Source: Virgibacillus proomii (GTDB lineage Bacteria > Bacillota > Bacilli > Bacillales > Amphibacillaceae). Taken from it: a DNA stretch of 64,000 bases. A program made the translations under genes and the position numbers. Positions 44,640-54,328 of this stretch are shown here, one piece after another (within the stretch, counting starts at the first letter, position 1; every line of letters starts with the position of its first letter). The notes beneath the pieces were generated by a model, which worked only from the letters and a program-made list of their open reading frames with translations, was not told where the DNA came from and did not search any database. The stretch is taken from NCBI RefSeq assembly GCF_018916875.1, contig NZ_JAHLNO010000005.1, positions 1-64,000 of the forward strand. Direction: 5' to 3'.

Positions 44640-46115
44640 ATGAATTTAGAAGAATTAGTAAGCTGTTTACCTTTTTATCAAACAAACAAAAGTATCGACA
44701 ACATTGATGTTACGAACATTGTGATGGACTCACGAAAAGTGGAGTCTGGCAATTTATTTGTTTGTATTGCTGGTTATACAGTCGATGGACATGATTTTGT
44801 TAAGCAGGCTGAACAAAAAGGAGCTGTTGCCATTGTCGCAGAAAAGCCGGTGGATTCAAAGCTTCCTACTATATTTGTTGCCGATTCCCATCGAGCCTTG
44901 TCGATGCTCGCTGTAAAGTTTTTTGAGAATCCAACAAGTAAACTTCCTTTAATCGGTGTAACTGGAACAAACGGTAAAACAACCGTAACATATTTACTGG
45001 AAGCTATCTTTCAATTAGCTGAGCGGAAAACCGGTGTTATAGGCACCATACACATGAAGATTGGAGAAAAAACGTATCCGGTTGTAAATACTACTCCAGA
45101 TGCAATCATGTTGCAGCAATCATTTAAACATATGTTGGACGAAGGAGTAGACCAGGCAATTATGGAGGTTTCTTCTCATGCACTTGTGCAAGGTAGAGTC
45201 CATGGCTGTGATTATGATATGGCTATATTTACCAATATCTCCCAAGATCATTTAGATTTTCATAAAGATATGGATGAGTATTTACGAGCAAAAAGTCTGT
45301 TATTTGCTCAACTGGGAAATAATTATACGGAAGAAAAACTAAAATTTGCGATTATTAATGAAGATGAAGCAGCAAGTAAAGTATTAAAAGAAAGCACTGC
45401 ACAGCAAGTCATTACGTACGGTATTAATAAACCAAGTCAAGTGATGGCAACTGGTATTAAATTAGGAGCTAGAGGGATCCATTTTCAGCTGCAAACCCCA
45501 GTTGGCAATATACATATTAAAAGTAAACTGATGGGGAAATTTAATGTTTATAATATGCTGGCAGCGAGTGCAGCCGCAATAGCCGTAAACATTCCACTTT
45601 CGGTTATTCAAACAGCTTTTCAGCAAATCGAAGGCGTGAATGGACGGTTTGAGCCAGTTAATGAAGGTCAGCCATTTGCAGTAATTGTTGATTATGCACA
45701 TACCCCGGACTCGTTGGAAAACGTCTTACAAACGGTGAAGGAGTTTGCCGCTGAACGTGTATTTGTAGTTGTTGGTTGTGGAGGAGATCGGGATCGGACG
45801 AAGCGGCCAATAATGGCAAAAATAGCGGCTGAATATGCAGATAAAGCAATTCTAACCTCTGATAATCCAAGAACTGAAGATCCACAGGCGATTCTAGATG
45901 ATATGATTAGTGGATTATCACAAGATTCCACATATGAGGTGATTGTTGATCGTAAGGAAGCTATTTATGAAGCGGTCCATCAAGCAGCACCTGGAGATAT
46001 TATCGTTATTGCTGGAAAAGGTCATGAAACATATCAGCAGATTGGTCATACAAAACATGATTTTGATGATCGAAAAGTTGCCCGTGCAGCAATTTTAGCG
46101 AAGGAGAATAAATGA
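44640..46115 (+). CDS. murE: UDP-MurNAc-tripeptide synthetase MurE, meso-diaminopimelate type
   Basis: MurE adds the third residue to the peptidoglycan stem. The protein of about 491 residues has GVTGTNGKTTVTYLLEAI for ATP, TTPDAIMLQQ, MEVSSHALVQGRV and the DNPR motif in LTSDNPRTEDP, which selects meso-diaminopimelate over lysine. The start is either the ATG at 44640, which fits homologs (MNLEELVSCLPF), or the ATG at 44631. The stop overlaps the murF start (ATGA). Confidence 0.93.
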   Translation: MNLEELVSCLPFYQTNKSIDNIDVTNIVMDSRKVESGNLFVCIAGYTVDGHDFVKQAEQKGAVAIVAEKPVDSKLPTIFVADSHRALSMLAVKFFENPTSKLPLIGVTGTNGKTTVTYLLEAIFQLAERKTGVIGTIHMKIGEKTYPVVNTTPDAIMLQQSFKHMLDEGVDQAIMEVSSHALVQGRVHGCDYDMAIFTNISQDHLDFHKDMDEYLRAKSLLFAQLGNNYTEEKLKFAIINEDEAASKVLKESTAQQVITYGINKPSQVMATGIKLGARGIHFQLQTPVGNIHIKSKLMGKFNVYNMLAASAAAIAVNIPLSVIQTAFQQIEGVNGRFEPVNEGQPFAVIVDYAHTPDSLENVLQTVKEFAAERVFVVVGCGGDRDRTKRPIMAKIAAEYADKAILTSDNPRTEDPQAILDDMISGLSQDSTYEVIVDRKEAIYEAVHQAAPGDIIVIAGKGHETYQQIGHTKHDFDDRKVARAAILAKENK

Positions 46116-47476
46116 TGTTTACGGTAAAATGGCTTTCGCAAGTATTGCCAGACTATAAGGGAAATATAATTGGTCAATCGATTCAAGGAGTTTACACGGA
46201 TAGTCGTGAGACAATGACAAATGGTTTATTTGTCCCTATTATTGGTGAACGCTTTGATGGACATCAGTTTGTCGACCAAGCAATTACGAATGGAGCAATT
46301 GCAGTTATATGGGATAAGGAAAAAAAACTACCGGAAACGATACCTGAATATATTACGGTCTTTAAGGTTGATAATACGTTGACAGCCCTTCAAACCTTAG
46401 CGTCAGAATATCGCAAATTGGTTGATCCAATTGTGATTGCTGTCACGGGTTCCAATGGCAAGACCACAACGAAAGATATGGTTGCAGCAATTTTAAAAAC
46501 AACGTACAAGACCCATTATACAGCTGGTAATTTTAATAATCATATTGGTTTGCCATTAACTATTTTGTCAATGCCGAAAGAAACAGAAGCATTGGTTGTT
46601 GAAATGGGAATGAGCCACTCTGGGGAGATTCAATTATTATCCACCATCGCAAAGCCTGATTATGCTATTATCACAAATATCGGTGAATCACATATCGAAT
46701 TTTTAGGTTCTAGGGAAAATATTGCCAAGGCTAAACTGGAAATACTAGCAGGACTGAGTAAAACAGGTACATTAGTAATCGATGGGGATGAACCGTTATT
46801 AAGTCATCTGCACCATCATGATTATGTAAAAACATGCGGTTTTACAGCGGGGAATGATATACAAATTACTTCATCAGTATTAAAGCAAGAACAAACCGTA
46901 TTCCAAATACTTGATGGCTCCACTTATACAATCCCCTTTTTAGGAAGTCATCATGCTAAGAATGCTGCTTTGGCAATTACTATAGGCAAATGCTTAAATA
47001 TACCAACAGAAAAAATCCAAACAGCGTTTGATTCTATCACGAAAACAGGCATGCGATTTGAAAAACGAATTGGAAAAAATGGCGTTACGATTATTAACGA
47101 TGCATACAATGCTTCTGCAACATCGATGAAAGCTGCCATTCAGGTTGTTAAACAAATGGGCGGGTTTTCGGAAAGGGTATTAGTGCTAGGAGATATTTTA
47201 GAACTGGGAGTTTATTCTGAAGCTATACATCGATCTATTGTAGAAGTAATTGATAAACCAATTACAAAAGTTTGCACATTTGGTAAAGCTGCTAAATATA
47301 TTACAGAGGCGATGAATGAGCAGAATAACCCGGTTCCTGCAGAACATTACTCAACCAAACAAGCTTTACTCAAAGCGCTGAAACCTCATTTACATGAAAA
47401 AGCAATTATTTTATTTAAAGCTTCTAGAGGGTTGAAGTTTGAAGTATTAATAACTGAGTTGAATCAGTCTATATAG
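46112..47476 (+). CDS. murF: UDP-MurNAc-tripeptide-D-Ala-D-Ala ligase MurF
   Basis: MurF adds D-Ala-D-Ala to the stem peptide. The 454-residue protein contains the Mur ligase N-terminal domain (QGVYTDSRETMTNGLFVPIIGERFDGHQF), the ATP loop [42 protein letters not shown], and the C-terminal NDAYNASATSMKAAI. It overlaps murE by four bases and may start at either of two adjacent ATG codons. In B. subtilis murF is not in this cluster, so its presence here is a difference in gene order. Confidence 0.93.
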   Translation: MMFTVKWLSQVLPDYKGNIIGQSIQGVYTDSRETMTNGLFVPIIGERFDGHQFVDQAITNGAIAVIWDKEKKLPETIPEYITVFKVDNTLTALQTLASEYRKLVDPIVIAVTGSNGKTTTKDMVAAILKTTYKTHYTAGNFNNHIGLPLTILSMPKETEALVVEMGMSHSGEIQLLSTIAKPDYAIITNIGESHIEFLGSRENIAKAKLEILAGLSKTGTLVIDGDEPLLSHLHHHDYVKTCGFTAGNDIQITSSVLKQEQTVFQILDGSTYTIPFLGSHHAKNAALAITIGKCLNIPTEKIQTAFDSITKTGMRFEKRIGKNGVTIINDAYNASATSMKAAIQVVKQMGGFSERVLVLGDILELGVYSEAIHRSIVEVIDKPITKVCTFGKAAKYITEAMNEQNNPVPAEHYSTKQALLKALKPHLHEKAIILFKASRGLKFEVLITELNQSI

Positions 47477-47506
47477 TCGGGCGGTTTCGTACAAGGAGGA
47501 ATAATA

Positions 47507-48493
47507 ATGAATTTTTCTGTGTTATTTATAACCATGGCAATCGCATTCTTAATTACCGTCCTTTTATCTCCTATTTTTATTCCATTTTTAAGACAATTGA
47601 AGTTTGGACAAAGTATTAGGGAAGAAGGACCTAAATCCCATATGAAAAAGACTGGAACACCAACGATGGGTGGTATTATGATTGTTTTTAGCATTGTCAT
47701 AACCTCTCTGATTATGGCATGGAAAACAAATCCAGTCGGTGTTAGCTATGAACTGTGGATTTTATTGTTTGTTCTCGTGGGATATGGTCTGTTAGGGTTT
47801 TTAGATGATTTTATTAAAATTATAAAAAAACGTAATCTTGGCTTGACCTCAAAACAAAAGCTGCTAGGACAATTAATTATTGCGCTTATTGTATTTTTTG
47901 TCTTACGATATCAAGGATTTCCAACGTATATTTCTATTCCAGGTACAACCATTCAGTTGGAATTAGGCTGGGGTTACGCTCTTTTAATTATATTTATGCT
48001 CGTTGGTTCATCGAATGCAGTAAATTTAACAGATGGTTTGGACGGGTTACTGGCAGGAACTGCAGCCATTGCGTTTGGTGCCTTTGGAATCTTAGCTTGG
48101 TATGGCTTCCCCCAAAATGAGGTAACTATTTTTGCATTAGCTGTGGTCGGAGCATTACTGGGCTTTCTTGTGTTCAATGCACATCCTGCTAAAGTGTTTA
48201 TGGGAGATACAGGTTCGTTAGCATTAGGAGGAGCGATTGCTGCCGTTGCGATTTTGACCAAACTAGAGATCATTCTAGTCATCATTGGCGGTGTGTTTGT
48301 CATTGAAACACTTTCTGTGATTATTCAAGTAATATCATTTAAAACAACTGGAAAAAGGGTGTTTAAAATGAGCCCATTACATCATCATTATGAGCTTTTA
48401 GGCTGGTCAGAATGGCGCGTCGTGACAACCTTTTGGCTAGTGGGGCTTGTTTTTGCAGCTTTAGGAATTTATATTGAGGTGGGCTTAAATTGA
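47507..48493 (+). CDS. mraY: Phospho-MurNAc-pentapeptide transferase MraY
   Basis: MraY transfers phospho-MurNAc-pentapeptide to undecaprenyl phosphate to make lipid I. The 328-residue protein has ten membrane helices and the loop motifs [26 protein letters not shown] with the catalytic Asp pair, [32 protein letters not shown] and [21 protein letters not shown] precedes the ATG. Its stop overlaps the TTG start of murD. Confidence 0.95.
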   Translation: MNFSVLFITMAIAFLITVLLSPIFIPFLRQLKFGQSIREEGPKSHMKKTGTPTMGGIMIVFSIVITSLIMAWKTNPVGVSYELWILLFVLVGYGLLGFLDDFIKIIKKRNLGLTSKQKLLGQLIIALIVFFVLRYQGFPTYISIPGTTIQLELGWGYALLIIFMLVGSSNAVNLTDGLDGLLAGTAAIAFGAFGILAWYGFPQNEVTIFALAVVGALLGFLVFNAHPAKVFMGDTGSLALGGAIAAVAILTKLEIILVIIGGVFVIETLSVIIQVISFKTTGKRVFKMSPLHHHYELLGWSEWRVVTTFWLVGLVFAALGIYIEVGLN

Positions 48494-49839
48494 CAAGGCT
48501 AAAAAATTTTCCCTATAACCATATTCTTGTTTTAGGATTAGCAAAAAGCGGCACTGCTGCCGTAAGAGTTTTGTTACAACATGGAAAAAAAGTACGTGTA
48601 AATGATCAAAAGGCAGTAGCAACCGATTCAGAGGTAAAGAAACTAAAAGAGATGGGCGCAGATATGATACTCGGCTCCCATCCTATTTGTGTGCTTGATG
48701 GAATTGAAATCATTGTGAAAAATCCGGGAATTAATTATGAAAACCCAATTATAAAAGAAGCGATAGAACGTCAGATTCCAATTATTACAGAAATTGAGAT
48801 AGCTGCCCAGCTAACGGATGCTCCGATCATCGGTATAACAGGCTCAAATGGGAAGACAACGACGACAACGTTAACAACAGAAATGTTAAAAAAAAGTAAT
48901 CAGGCTGTTAAAGTTGCGGGAAATATAGGGATCGTTGCGACTGAAATAGCTGAAAACTTAGTAGAAAATGAAAGGTTAGTTTTAGAATTATCTTCCTTTC
49001 AGCTGATGGGAGTTGATAAGTTTAAACCAAAAATTGCCGTCTTACTTAATATATTTGAAGCACATCTAGATTATCATAAAACCTTTGAGAACTATAAACA
49101 GGCAAAGTTTAATATATTTAAAAATCAAACTGAAGACGATTTTCTTGTATATAATGGGAATGATAAAAACATCATAGAAGAGATTGAGAAATGCAAAGCA
49201 ACAAAAATTCCTTTTTCTGTAAAAGAACAGCTTGCTAACGGAGCTTGGATGGATGAAAATTCCATTTACTTTAAAGATGAAAAGATTATGGATCGAATCG
49301 ATATTGCCTTATTAGGTGAGCACAATTATGAAAATATTTTAGCTGCAGTGGCAGCTGCTAAATTAAGTGGTGCTACAAATGAAGGAATTCGAACCGTTTT
49401 ATCTATGTTTACTGGGGTAAAACATCGCTTGCAATTTGTCGGTAATTTCCATGAACGCTTGTTTTATAACGATTCCAAAGCCACGAATATTTTAGCTACG
49501 CAAAAGGCATTATCAGCTTTTGAACAACCAGTTATTTTATTAGCGGGTGGTTTAGATCGTGGCAATGAATTTACGGATTTACTTCCATATATGAAGCATG
49601 TGAAAGCATTAGTATTATTTGGCGAAACGGCAAATAAATTAAAAGAAATAGGTAAAAAAGCAAATATTCCTGTTATTCGGTTAACAGAAAATGTTCAATC
49701 AGCAGTCCAAATTGCTTTTGAAATTTCTCAAGAGAAAGATATTATTTTGTTATCACCAGCATGTGCCAGCTGGGATCAATATCGAACATTTGAAGAAAGA
49801 GGAGACATGTTTATACAAGCTGTGCATACATTAGTATAG
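48490..49839 (+). CDS. murD: UDP-MurNAc-L-Ala:D-Glu ligase MurD
   Basis: MurD adds D-glutamate to UDP-MurNAc-L-Ala. The 449-residue protein shows an N-terminal Rossmann-like part ([18 protein letters not shown]), the ATP loop [53 protein letters not shown] and a C-terminal [10 protein letters not shown] ... [12 protein letters not shown]. It starts with TTG at 48490. After it the expected spoVE follows only after a repeat element of about 450 bp. Confidence 0.94.
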   Translation: MTRLKNFPYNHILVLGLAKSGTAAVRVLLQHGKKVRVNDQKAVATDSEVKKLKEMGADMILGSHPICVLDGIEIIVKNPGINYENPIIKEAIERQIPIITEIEIAAQLTDAPIIGITGSNGKTTTTTLTTEMLKKSNQAVKVAGNIGIVATEIAENLVENERLVLELSSFQLMGVDKFKPKIAVLLNIFEAHLDYHKTFENYKQAKFNIFKNQTEDDFLVYNGNDKNIIEEIEKCKATKIPFSVKEQLANGAWMDENSIYFKDEKIMDRIDIALLGEHNYENILAAVAAAKLSGATNEGIRTVLSMFTGVKHRLQFVGNFHERLFYNDSKATNILATQKALSAFEQPVILLAGGLDRGNEFTDLLPYMKHVKALVLFGETANKLKEIGKKANIPVIRLTENVQSAVQIAFEISQEKDIILLSPACASWDQYRTFEERGDMFIQAVHTLV

Positions 49840-49862
49840 GGGCTTGTTTAAAATAAAATAAT

Positions 49863-50331
49863 TAAAGTTCATGTTCAAAAAAGAGGATAAAAAGGCTTAA
49901 GGTCTGCTAAACTGGCAGGCGTCCTTGAAAAATCAAAGCGCTTTGATTTTTCAAGGATGTTGATCACAAAGACGTTGCAACATGACAAGGAAAGCTACGT
50001 CAGCGACGCATCGCACGCTGAAAAAGCGTTCTTCTTTTTCAAGGACATGGAAAGCTACAACAGCGATACATCGCGGTTTTTTAAGGACAAGAAAAGCTAC
50101 ATCAGCGTCGCAGCGCACGAAGAAAAAGCGCTCCTTGAATGAAGTTCCACTTTATCTCGTCAGAAGTTCTCCAGTTTGTATGTCACAGGATGAGTACTCC
50201 AGCTTTTGTTCTCCTGTCACAGCGCTGATACTAGCACGTCCAATGTGTCTATGTTCGAATGCAGTTAGAAACATGGGATACGGAGAAATTCGAATCGTTA
50301 TTTACCGTCCTTTTTGAACATACTTTAAAAA
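49863..50331. mobile_element. MITE-like element with terminal inverted repeats (mosaic repeat locus 11)
   Basis: The left end ATGTTCAAAAAAGAGGATAA (49871-49890) matches the reverse complement of the right end, ATGTTCAAAAAGGACGGTAA (50302-50321), at 17 of 20 positions. TTAAAGT outside the left end is mirrored by ACTTTAA outside the right. The interior has array-unit remnants (about 49920-50130) including the palindromic AATCAAAGCGCTTTGATT, then the terminal module CTTGAATGAAGTTCCACTTT (about 50133) and CAGAAGTTCTCCAGTTTGTA. No transposase is encoded, so it would need a helper. It fills the 541-base murD-spoVE gap. Confidence 0.6.
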
Positions 50332-50343
50332 AATTACTTTTTA

Positions 50344-50377
50344 AACACCCCCTAGCAATCTTGTAAAGTGGGGTGTT
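50344..50377 (+). promoter_or_regulatory. Hairpin covering the spoVE ribosome binding site
   Basis: AACACCCC at 50344-50351 pairs perfectly with GGGGTGTT at 50370-50377. The only ribosome-binding-like sequence of spoVE, GTGGGGTG, lies in the second arm, four bases before the TTG start. It may instead be a weak terminator, since TATTTTG follows. Confidence 0.45.
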
Positions 50378-50380
50378 ATT

Positions 50381-51496
50381 TTGCTTACAAAAAAGAATAA
50401 TGCACCTTATTCTTCTCCTGATTACATTTTGATAGGTGTTATTGTTGCTTTATTAATTATTGGCATCGCCATGGTTTACAGTTCTTCATTTGTATGGGCA
50501 GAATATAAATTTAATGATGCGTGGTATTATGTAAAACGTCAAGCTCTGTTTGCAGGTGCTGGAATGATAGCGATGATTTTTACCATGAATCTTCCATATA
50601 CGACATGGAAAAAATATGCCAAATTGATTCTGCTGCTTTGTTTTAGCTTATTATTACTTGTTTTGATACCAGGAATTGGTATGGTACGAGGTGGTGCACA
50701 AAGTTGGATTGGAATTGGCGCATTTAGCATTCAGCCTTCTGAGTTTATGAAGTTAGGCTTAATTATATTTTTAGCTACCTATCTATCGGTAAACCAAAAA
50801 TATATTACATCGTTAAGGAAGGGCTTCTTTCCGTCTCTTTTATTGGTTTTTACAGCTTTTGGTTTAATTATGCTTCAACCTGATTTAGGAACAGGCATGG
50901 TGCTTGTATTAACTTGTATGGTCATGATATTTACTGCTGGAGCTAGGTTGTCACATTTTTTTGGACTGGCTGCTGTTGGACTAGCTGGATTTATTGCACT
51001 AATTGCATCAGCTCCATATCGGATTAGTCGAATTACCGCTTTTCTTAATCCGTGGGAAGATCCTTTAGGTGACGGATTTCAAATTATTCAATCTCTATAC
51101 GCAATCGGTCCAGGAGGTTTAATGGGACTTGGATTTGGGGAAAGCTTGCAGAAGTTTTTTTATTTACCAGAGCCACAAACAGATTTCATTTTTGCTATTT
51201 TAGGAGAGGAACTAGGCTTTATCGGCGGAACCGCTGTTCTCTTGTTATTTTTTCTGTTGTTATGGCGCGGAATTAAAATAGCGCTTGAAGCACCCGATAG
51301 TTTTTCTCGCTTTTTAGCATTGGGTATTGTTTCGATGCTGGCAATTCAGGCGATGATTAATATTAGTGTTGTTATCGGATTGATCCCTGTAACTGGGATT
51401 ACACTTCCTTTTTTGAGCTATGGTGGTTCTTCTTTAACGTTAATCTTATGTTCTGTTGGTATTTTGTTAAATATTAGTAGATACACAAAAATATAG
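50381..51496 (+). CDS. spoVE: SpoVE, SEDS-family cortex peptidoglycan polymerase
   Basis: SpoVE makes spore cortex glycan with SpoVD. The 371-residue protein has ten membrane helices and SEDS motifs: GIAMVYSSSFVWA, GAFSIQPSEFMKLGLIIFLA, MLQPDLGTGMVLVLT, FQIIQSLYAIGPGGLMGLGFGESLQKFFYLPEPQTDFIFAILGEELGF (the large loop) and ITLPFLSYGGSSLTLI. It starts with TTG. In B. subtilis murG and murB follow; here neither does. Confidence 0.9.
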   Translation: MLTKKNNAPYSSPDYILIGVIVALLIIGIAMVYSSSFVWAEYKFNDAWYYVKRQALFAGAGMIAMIFTMNLPYTTWKKYAKLILLLCFSLLLLVLIPGIGMVRGGAQSWIGIGAFSIQPSEFMKLGLIIFLATYLSVNQKYITSLRKGFFPSLLLVFTAFGLIMLQPDLGTGMVLVLTCMVMIFTAGARLSHFFGLAAVGLAGFIALIASAPYRISRITAFLNPWEDPLGDGFQIIQSLYAIGPGGLMGLGFGESLQKFFYLPEPQTDFIFAILGEELGFIGGTAVLLLFFLLLWRGIKIALEAPDSFSRFLALGIVSMLAIQAMINISVVIGLIPVTGITLPFLSYGGSSLTLILCSVGILLNISRYTKI

Positions 51497-51559
51497 AATT
51501 CACCAGACGCCTGTAAAATAAACTTGTTGGATAATCATAAGTAACAAAGCTCCTAAACA

Positions 51560-51725
51560 TATTTATCCCACATCTAAGGTGCTGTAAGACTCCTACTTCA
51601 AAGTTATACAGAATACGAAGAAGTCTAAGTGAATGATAATGGGTACCTGATTTCCGAATCCGTTTAATTAAGATTCAGTAGGGGATGAAGGAAGCCCTTC
51701 ACTGAATGAAATTTACTTGACCATG
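51560..51725. repeat. Mosaic intergenic repeat locus 12
   Basis: In the 431-base spoVE-divIB gap, TTTATCCCACATCTAAGGTGC (from 51560), AATACGAAGAAGTCTAAGTG (about 51612) and GGGTACCTGATTTCCGAATCC are the module seen in loci 3, 4, 5 and 7. The end ATTCAGTAGGGG ... CCCTTCACTGAAT (about 51671-51710) is a hairpin like that of locus 4. No gene is present. Confidence 0.65.
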
Positions 51726-51927
51726 AAACTATAAAGATTAGCGAATTTTCAGCCTGTTTTAGTCTTAAAAAGAAGTATAAAGCTAATCTAAATATTATAG
51801 CTTGAAAAACTTGATTTTACCTAAGTCCTACTACATGTTTCAAGGGTGAATATGATATACTCATAGTAACAAGCTGAAATGGCATATTTATGCCATTTCT
51901 TGTTGTTAATTTAAGATAAAGGAAGAA

Positions 51928-52710
51928 ATGGAGATGGAAAAAAAGAAAATTGTTTCTATTGAAGACCGTATCCCAAAATTGAAGCAGGCAAGGAAAAAAA
52001 AGGCAAATCGGCGGTTGCTATTTTATCTGTCTATTTTTTTCATCTTAATTTCCATCATCGTTTATTTACAATCTCCATTAAGTCATATACGTACGATTCA
52101 CGTAAAGGGCAACACGTTTTTAAACGATGAGTCGGTCATTAAACAAAGCAACTTAACAAACAATCAAAATATCTGGACAATTGATAAAAAAGCTAGTGAA
52201 AAAGCGTTAGAAGAAAATCCCATCATTGCTTCTGCTAAAGTTAATCGAAAATTACCTTGGACTGTTTCGATTACAATCAAGGAATATGAACGTGTTGGTT
52301 ATTTGCAACAGGAAACAAACTATTTTCCAATATTAGGCAATGGTACAGTACTTCAAAGTATGAAGCAAACATCATATAATGGAGACGCACCCTTAATCAT
52401 AGGGTTTAATAAAGAAGAATATTTACATAGAATGACGAAGGAATTAGAACAGCTATCTCAAACAATAAGAAAGTTGATTTCTGAAGTTCATTGGACACCA
52501 ACAGAGGAAAATCAGAATAAGATTACCTTATATATGAATGATGGTTTTTTAGTTGACGCCAGTATTCAAAACTTTGCCGAAAATATGAAAATCTATCCTT
52601 CTATCGTGACGCAATTGGACGACGATAGTAAAGGCATTATTCATATTGGTGCAGGTGCATATTTTGAATCGTTTAACAAAAAGAATTCGGCTAACTCTCA
52701 AGATGAATAA
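51928..52710 (+). CDS. divIB: Cell division protein DivIB (FtsQ family)
   Basis: DivIB stabilises the FtsL-DivIC complex at the septum. The 260-residue protein has a basic cytoplasmic N-terminus, a membrane helix (LLFYLSIFFILISIIVYL, about 36-53) and a POTRA domain (SHIRTIHVKGNTFLNDESVIKQSNL, ASAKVNRKLPWTVSITIKE), then the beta region. The ATG at 51928 follows AAAGGAAG; the next ATG at 51934 is too close to GGAG. The ylxWX and sbp genes that follow in B. subtilis are missing: only 236 bases lie before ftsA. Confidence 0.9.
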   Translation: MEMEKKKIVSIEDRIPKLKQARKKKANRRLLFYLSIFFILISIIVYLQSPLSHIRTIHVKGNTFLNDESVIKQSNLTNNQNIWTIDKKASEKALEENPIIASAKVNRKLPWTVSITIKEYERVGYLQQETNYFPILGNGTVLQSMKQTSYNGDAPLIIGFNKEEYLHRMTKELEQLSQTIRKLISEVHWTPTEENQNKITLYMNDGFLVDASIQNFAENMKIYPSIVTQLDDDSKGIIHIGAGAYFESFNKKNSANSQDE

Positions 52711-52946
52711 TATCATTTTCTGCTCGGTAGAAAGTCATAATTTCTATATACCATACGAAATAATTTAATACAATCATCATCAAAGAATAGGTTTGATTTT
52801 TTAAAAAAATACTGAAAAATAAAGGAAATTCATGGTTTTATGTGGAATATCCTATATAATATTTTATTTTTATTAATTCGATGACGATAGATGATATAGA
52901 GAAGTTGTTTTTTTACACAGCTTCTGAATTTTAGGGGGGCTTTACT

Positions 52947-54221
52947 TTGAACAACAGTGAAGTTTTAGTAAGTCTTGATATAGGTACAACAAAAATTAAA
53001 GTTATTATAGGTGAGGTTTTAAATGATTCATTAAATATTATCGGTGTTGGAACTGCAAAATCCAATGGAATGAAGAAAGGAGCAATCATAGATATTGATG
53101 AGACCGTTCAATCGATCCGCAATGCTGTAGAACAAGCGGAAAGAATGGTTGGTATGCAGATAGATCGGGTTATCGTTGGTATTAACGGAAATCATATTCA
53201 GTTGCAGCCATGTCACGGCGTTGTAGCCGTTCAGAGTGAAGATAGGGAAATTACGAATGAGGATGTTACTCGAGTGATTGATGGAGCGCAAGTAATGTCT
53301 ATTCCTCCAGAGCGTGAAATTATTGATGTTATTCCAAAACAATTTATTGTCGATGGATTAGATGAAATAAATGATCCGCGAGGTATGATTGGTGTTCGTT
53401 TGGAAATGGAAGGAACCATTATTACATGCTCAAAAACTATTCTACATAATATTTTAAAATGTGTAGAGCGTGCTAATCTTCAAGTAGCTGATATTTGTCT
53501 TCAACCTCTTGCTGCTGGAGCGATTGCACTGTCAAAAGATGAAAAAAATATGGGTGTTGCATTAATTGATGTAGGCGGTGGATGTTCTACAGTTTCTATC
53601 TTCGAAAATGGTCATCTAGCTTCAACCAGTGTTGTTCAGTTAGGTGGGGACAACATAACGAAAGATCTTTCCATTGGTTTACGAACTTCTACAGAAGAAG
53701 CTGAAAATGTGAAATTAAATCATGGACATGCCTTCTATGACCATGCTCTAGAGGAGGAAGTCTTTGATGTTTCCATCATTGGCAGCAATTCGAAACAGAC
53801 TTCAAATCAATTAGAAATAGCCGATATAATTGAAGCAAGAATGGAAGAAATCTATGCATTTGCTGAAAGAGAAATAAGAAGAATGGGCTATCATGAATTA
53901 CCAGGTGGTTATGTTCTAACCGGAGGCACCATGGCAATGCCTGGAGTGTTGGAGCTGGCTCAAGATCTATTTCAAGCTAATGTTCGGATCGCTATACCAG
54001 ATTATATAGGTGTACGTGAACCACAATTTACAGCAGGCGTAGGAATCTTGCAATTTGCGTATAGGAATGCGAAAATACAAGGAAAAGAATTATTTCCAAC
54101 CTTCATCCCAATGGGAAATGAACCAAAACGAGTGAAAAAACAAGTAAATTCACATGAAACAACAGAAAAGAAGAAAAAAGAATCTGGAATTGCTAATTTG
54201 TTTAAGTATTTTTTTGATTAA
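52947..54221 (+). CDS. ftsA: Cell division protein FtsA
   Basis: FtsA is the actin-like membrane tether of FtsZ. The 424-residue protein shows LVSLDIGTTKIKVIIGE (phosphate 1), the 1C domain with VIVGINGNHIQLQ, ALIDVGGGCSTVSIFENG, GGYVLTGGTMAMPGVLELA and a C-terminal amphipathic helix, SGIANLFKYFFD, for membrane binding. It begins with TTG after AGGGGGGC. ftsZ follows in the usual order. Confidence 0.95.
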   Translation: MNNSEVLVSLDIGTTKIKVIIGEVLNDSLNIIGVGTAKSNGMKKGAIIDIDETVQSIRNAVEQAERMVGMQIDRVIVGINGNHIQLQPCHGVVAVQSEDREITNEDVTRVIDGAQVMSIPPEREIIDVIPKQFIVDGLDEINDPRGMIGVRLEMEGTIITCSKTILHNILKCVERANLQVADICLQPLAAGAIALSKDEKNMGVALIDVGGGCSTVSIFENGHLASTSVVQLGGDNITKDLSIGLRTSTEEAENVKLNHGHAFYDHALEEEVFDVSIIGSNSKQTSNQLEIADIIEARMEEIYAFAEREIRRMGYHELPGGYVLTGGTMAMPGVLELAQDLFQANVRIAIPDYIGVREPQFTAGVGILQFAYRNAKIQGKELFPTFIPMGNEPKRVKKQVNSHETTEKKKKESGIANLFKYFFD

Positions 54222-54328
54222 CAAATAATCTAACCTTGTAAAAATACGGTAGTTTATCAATAATAGAAACCTCTTAACCAATTAGCTTCTAGAACGCTTG
54301 TAATTTTGCATATTAGGAGGAACGAGTT

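Noticed and set aside
49957-50317. Two short overlapping open frames inside the MITE-like element
   Set aside because: Same repeat-derived peptides as the other loci; not a transposase.
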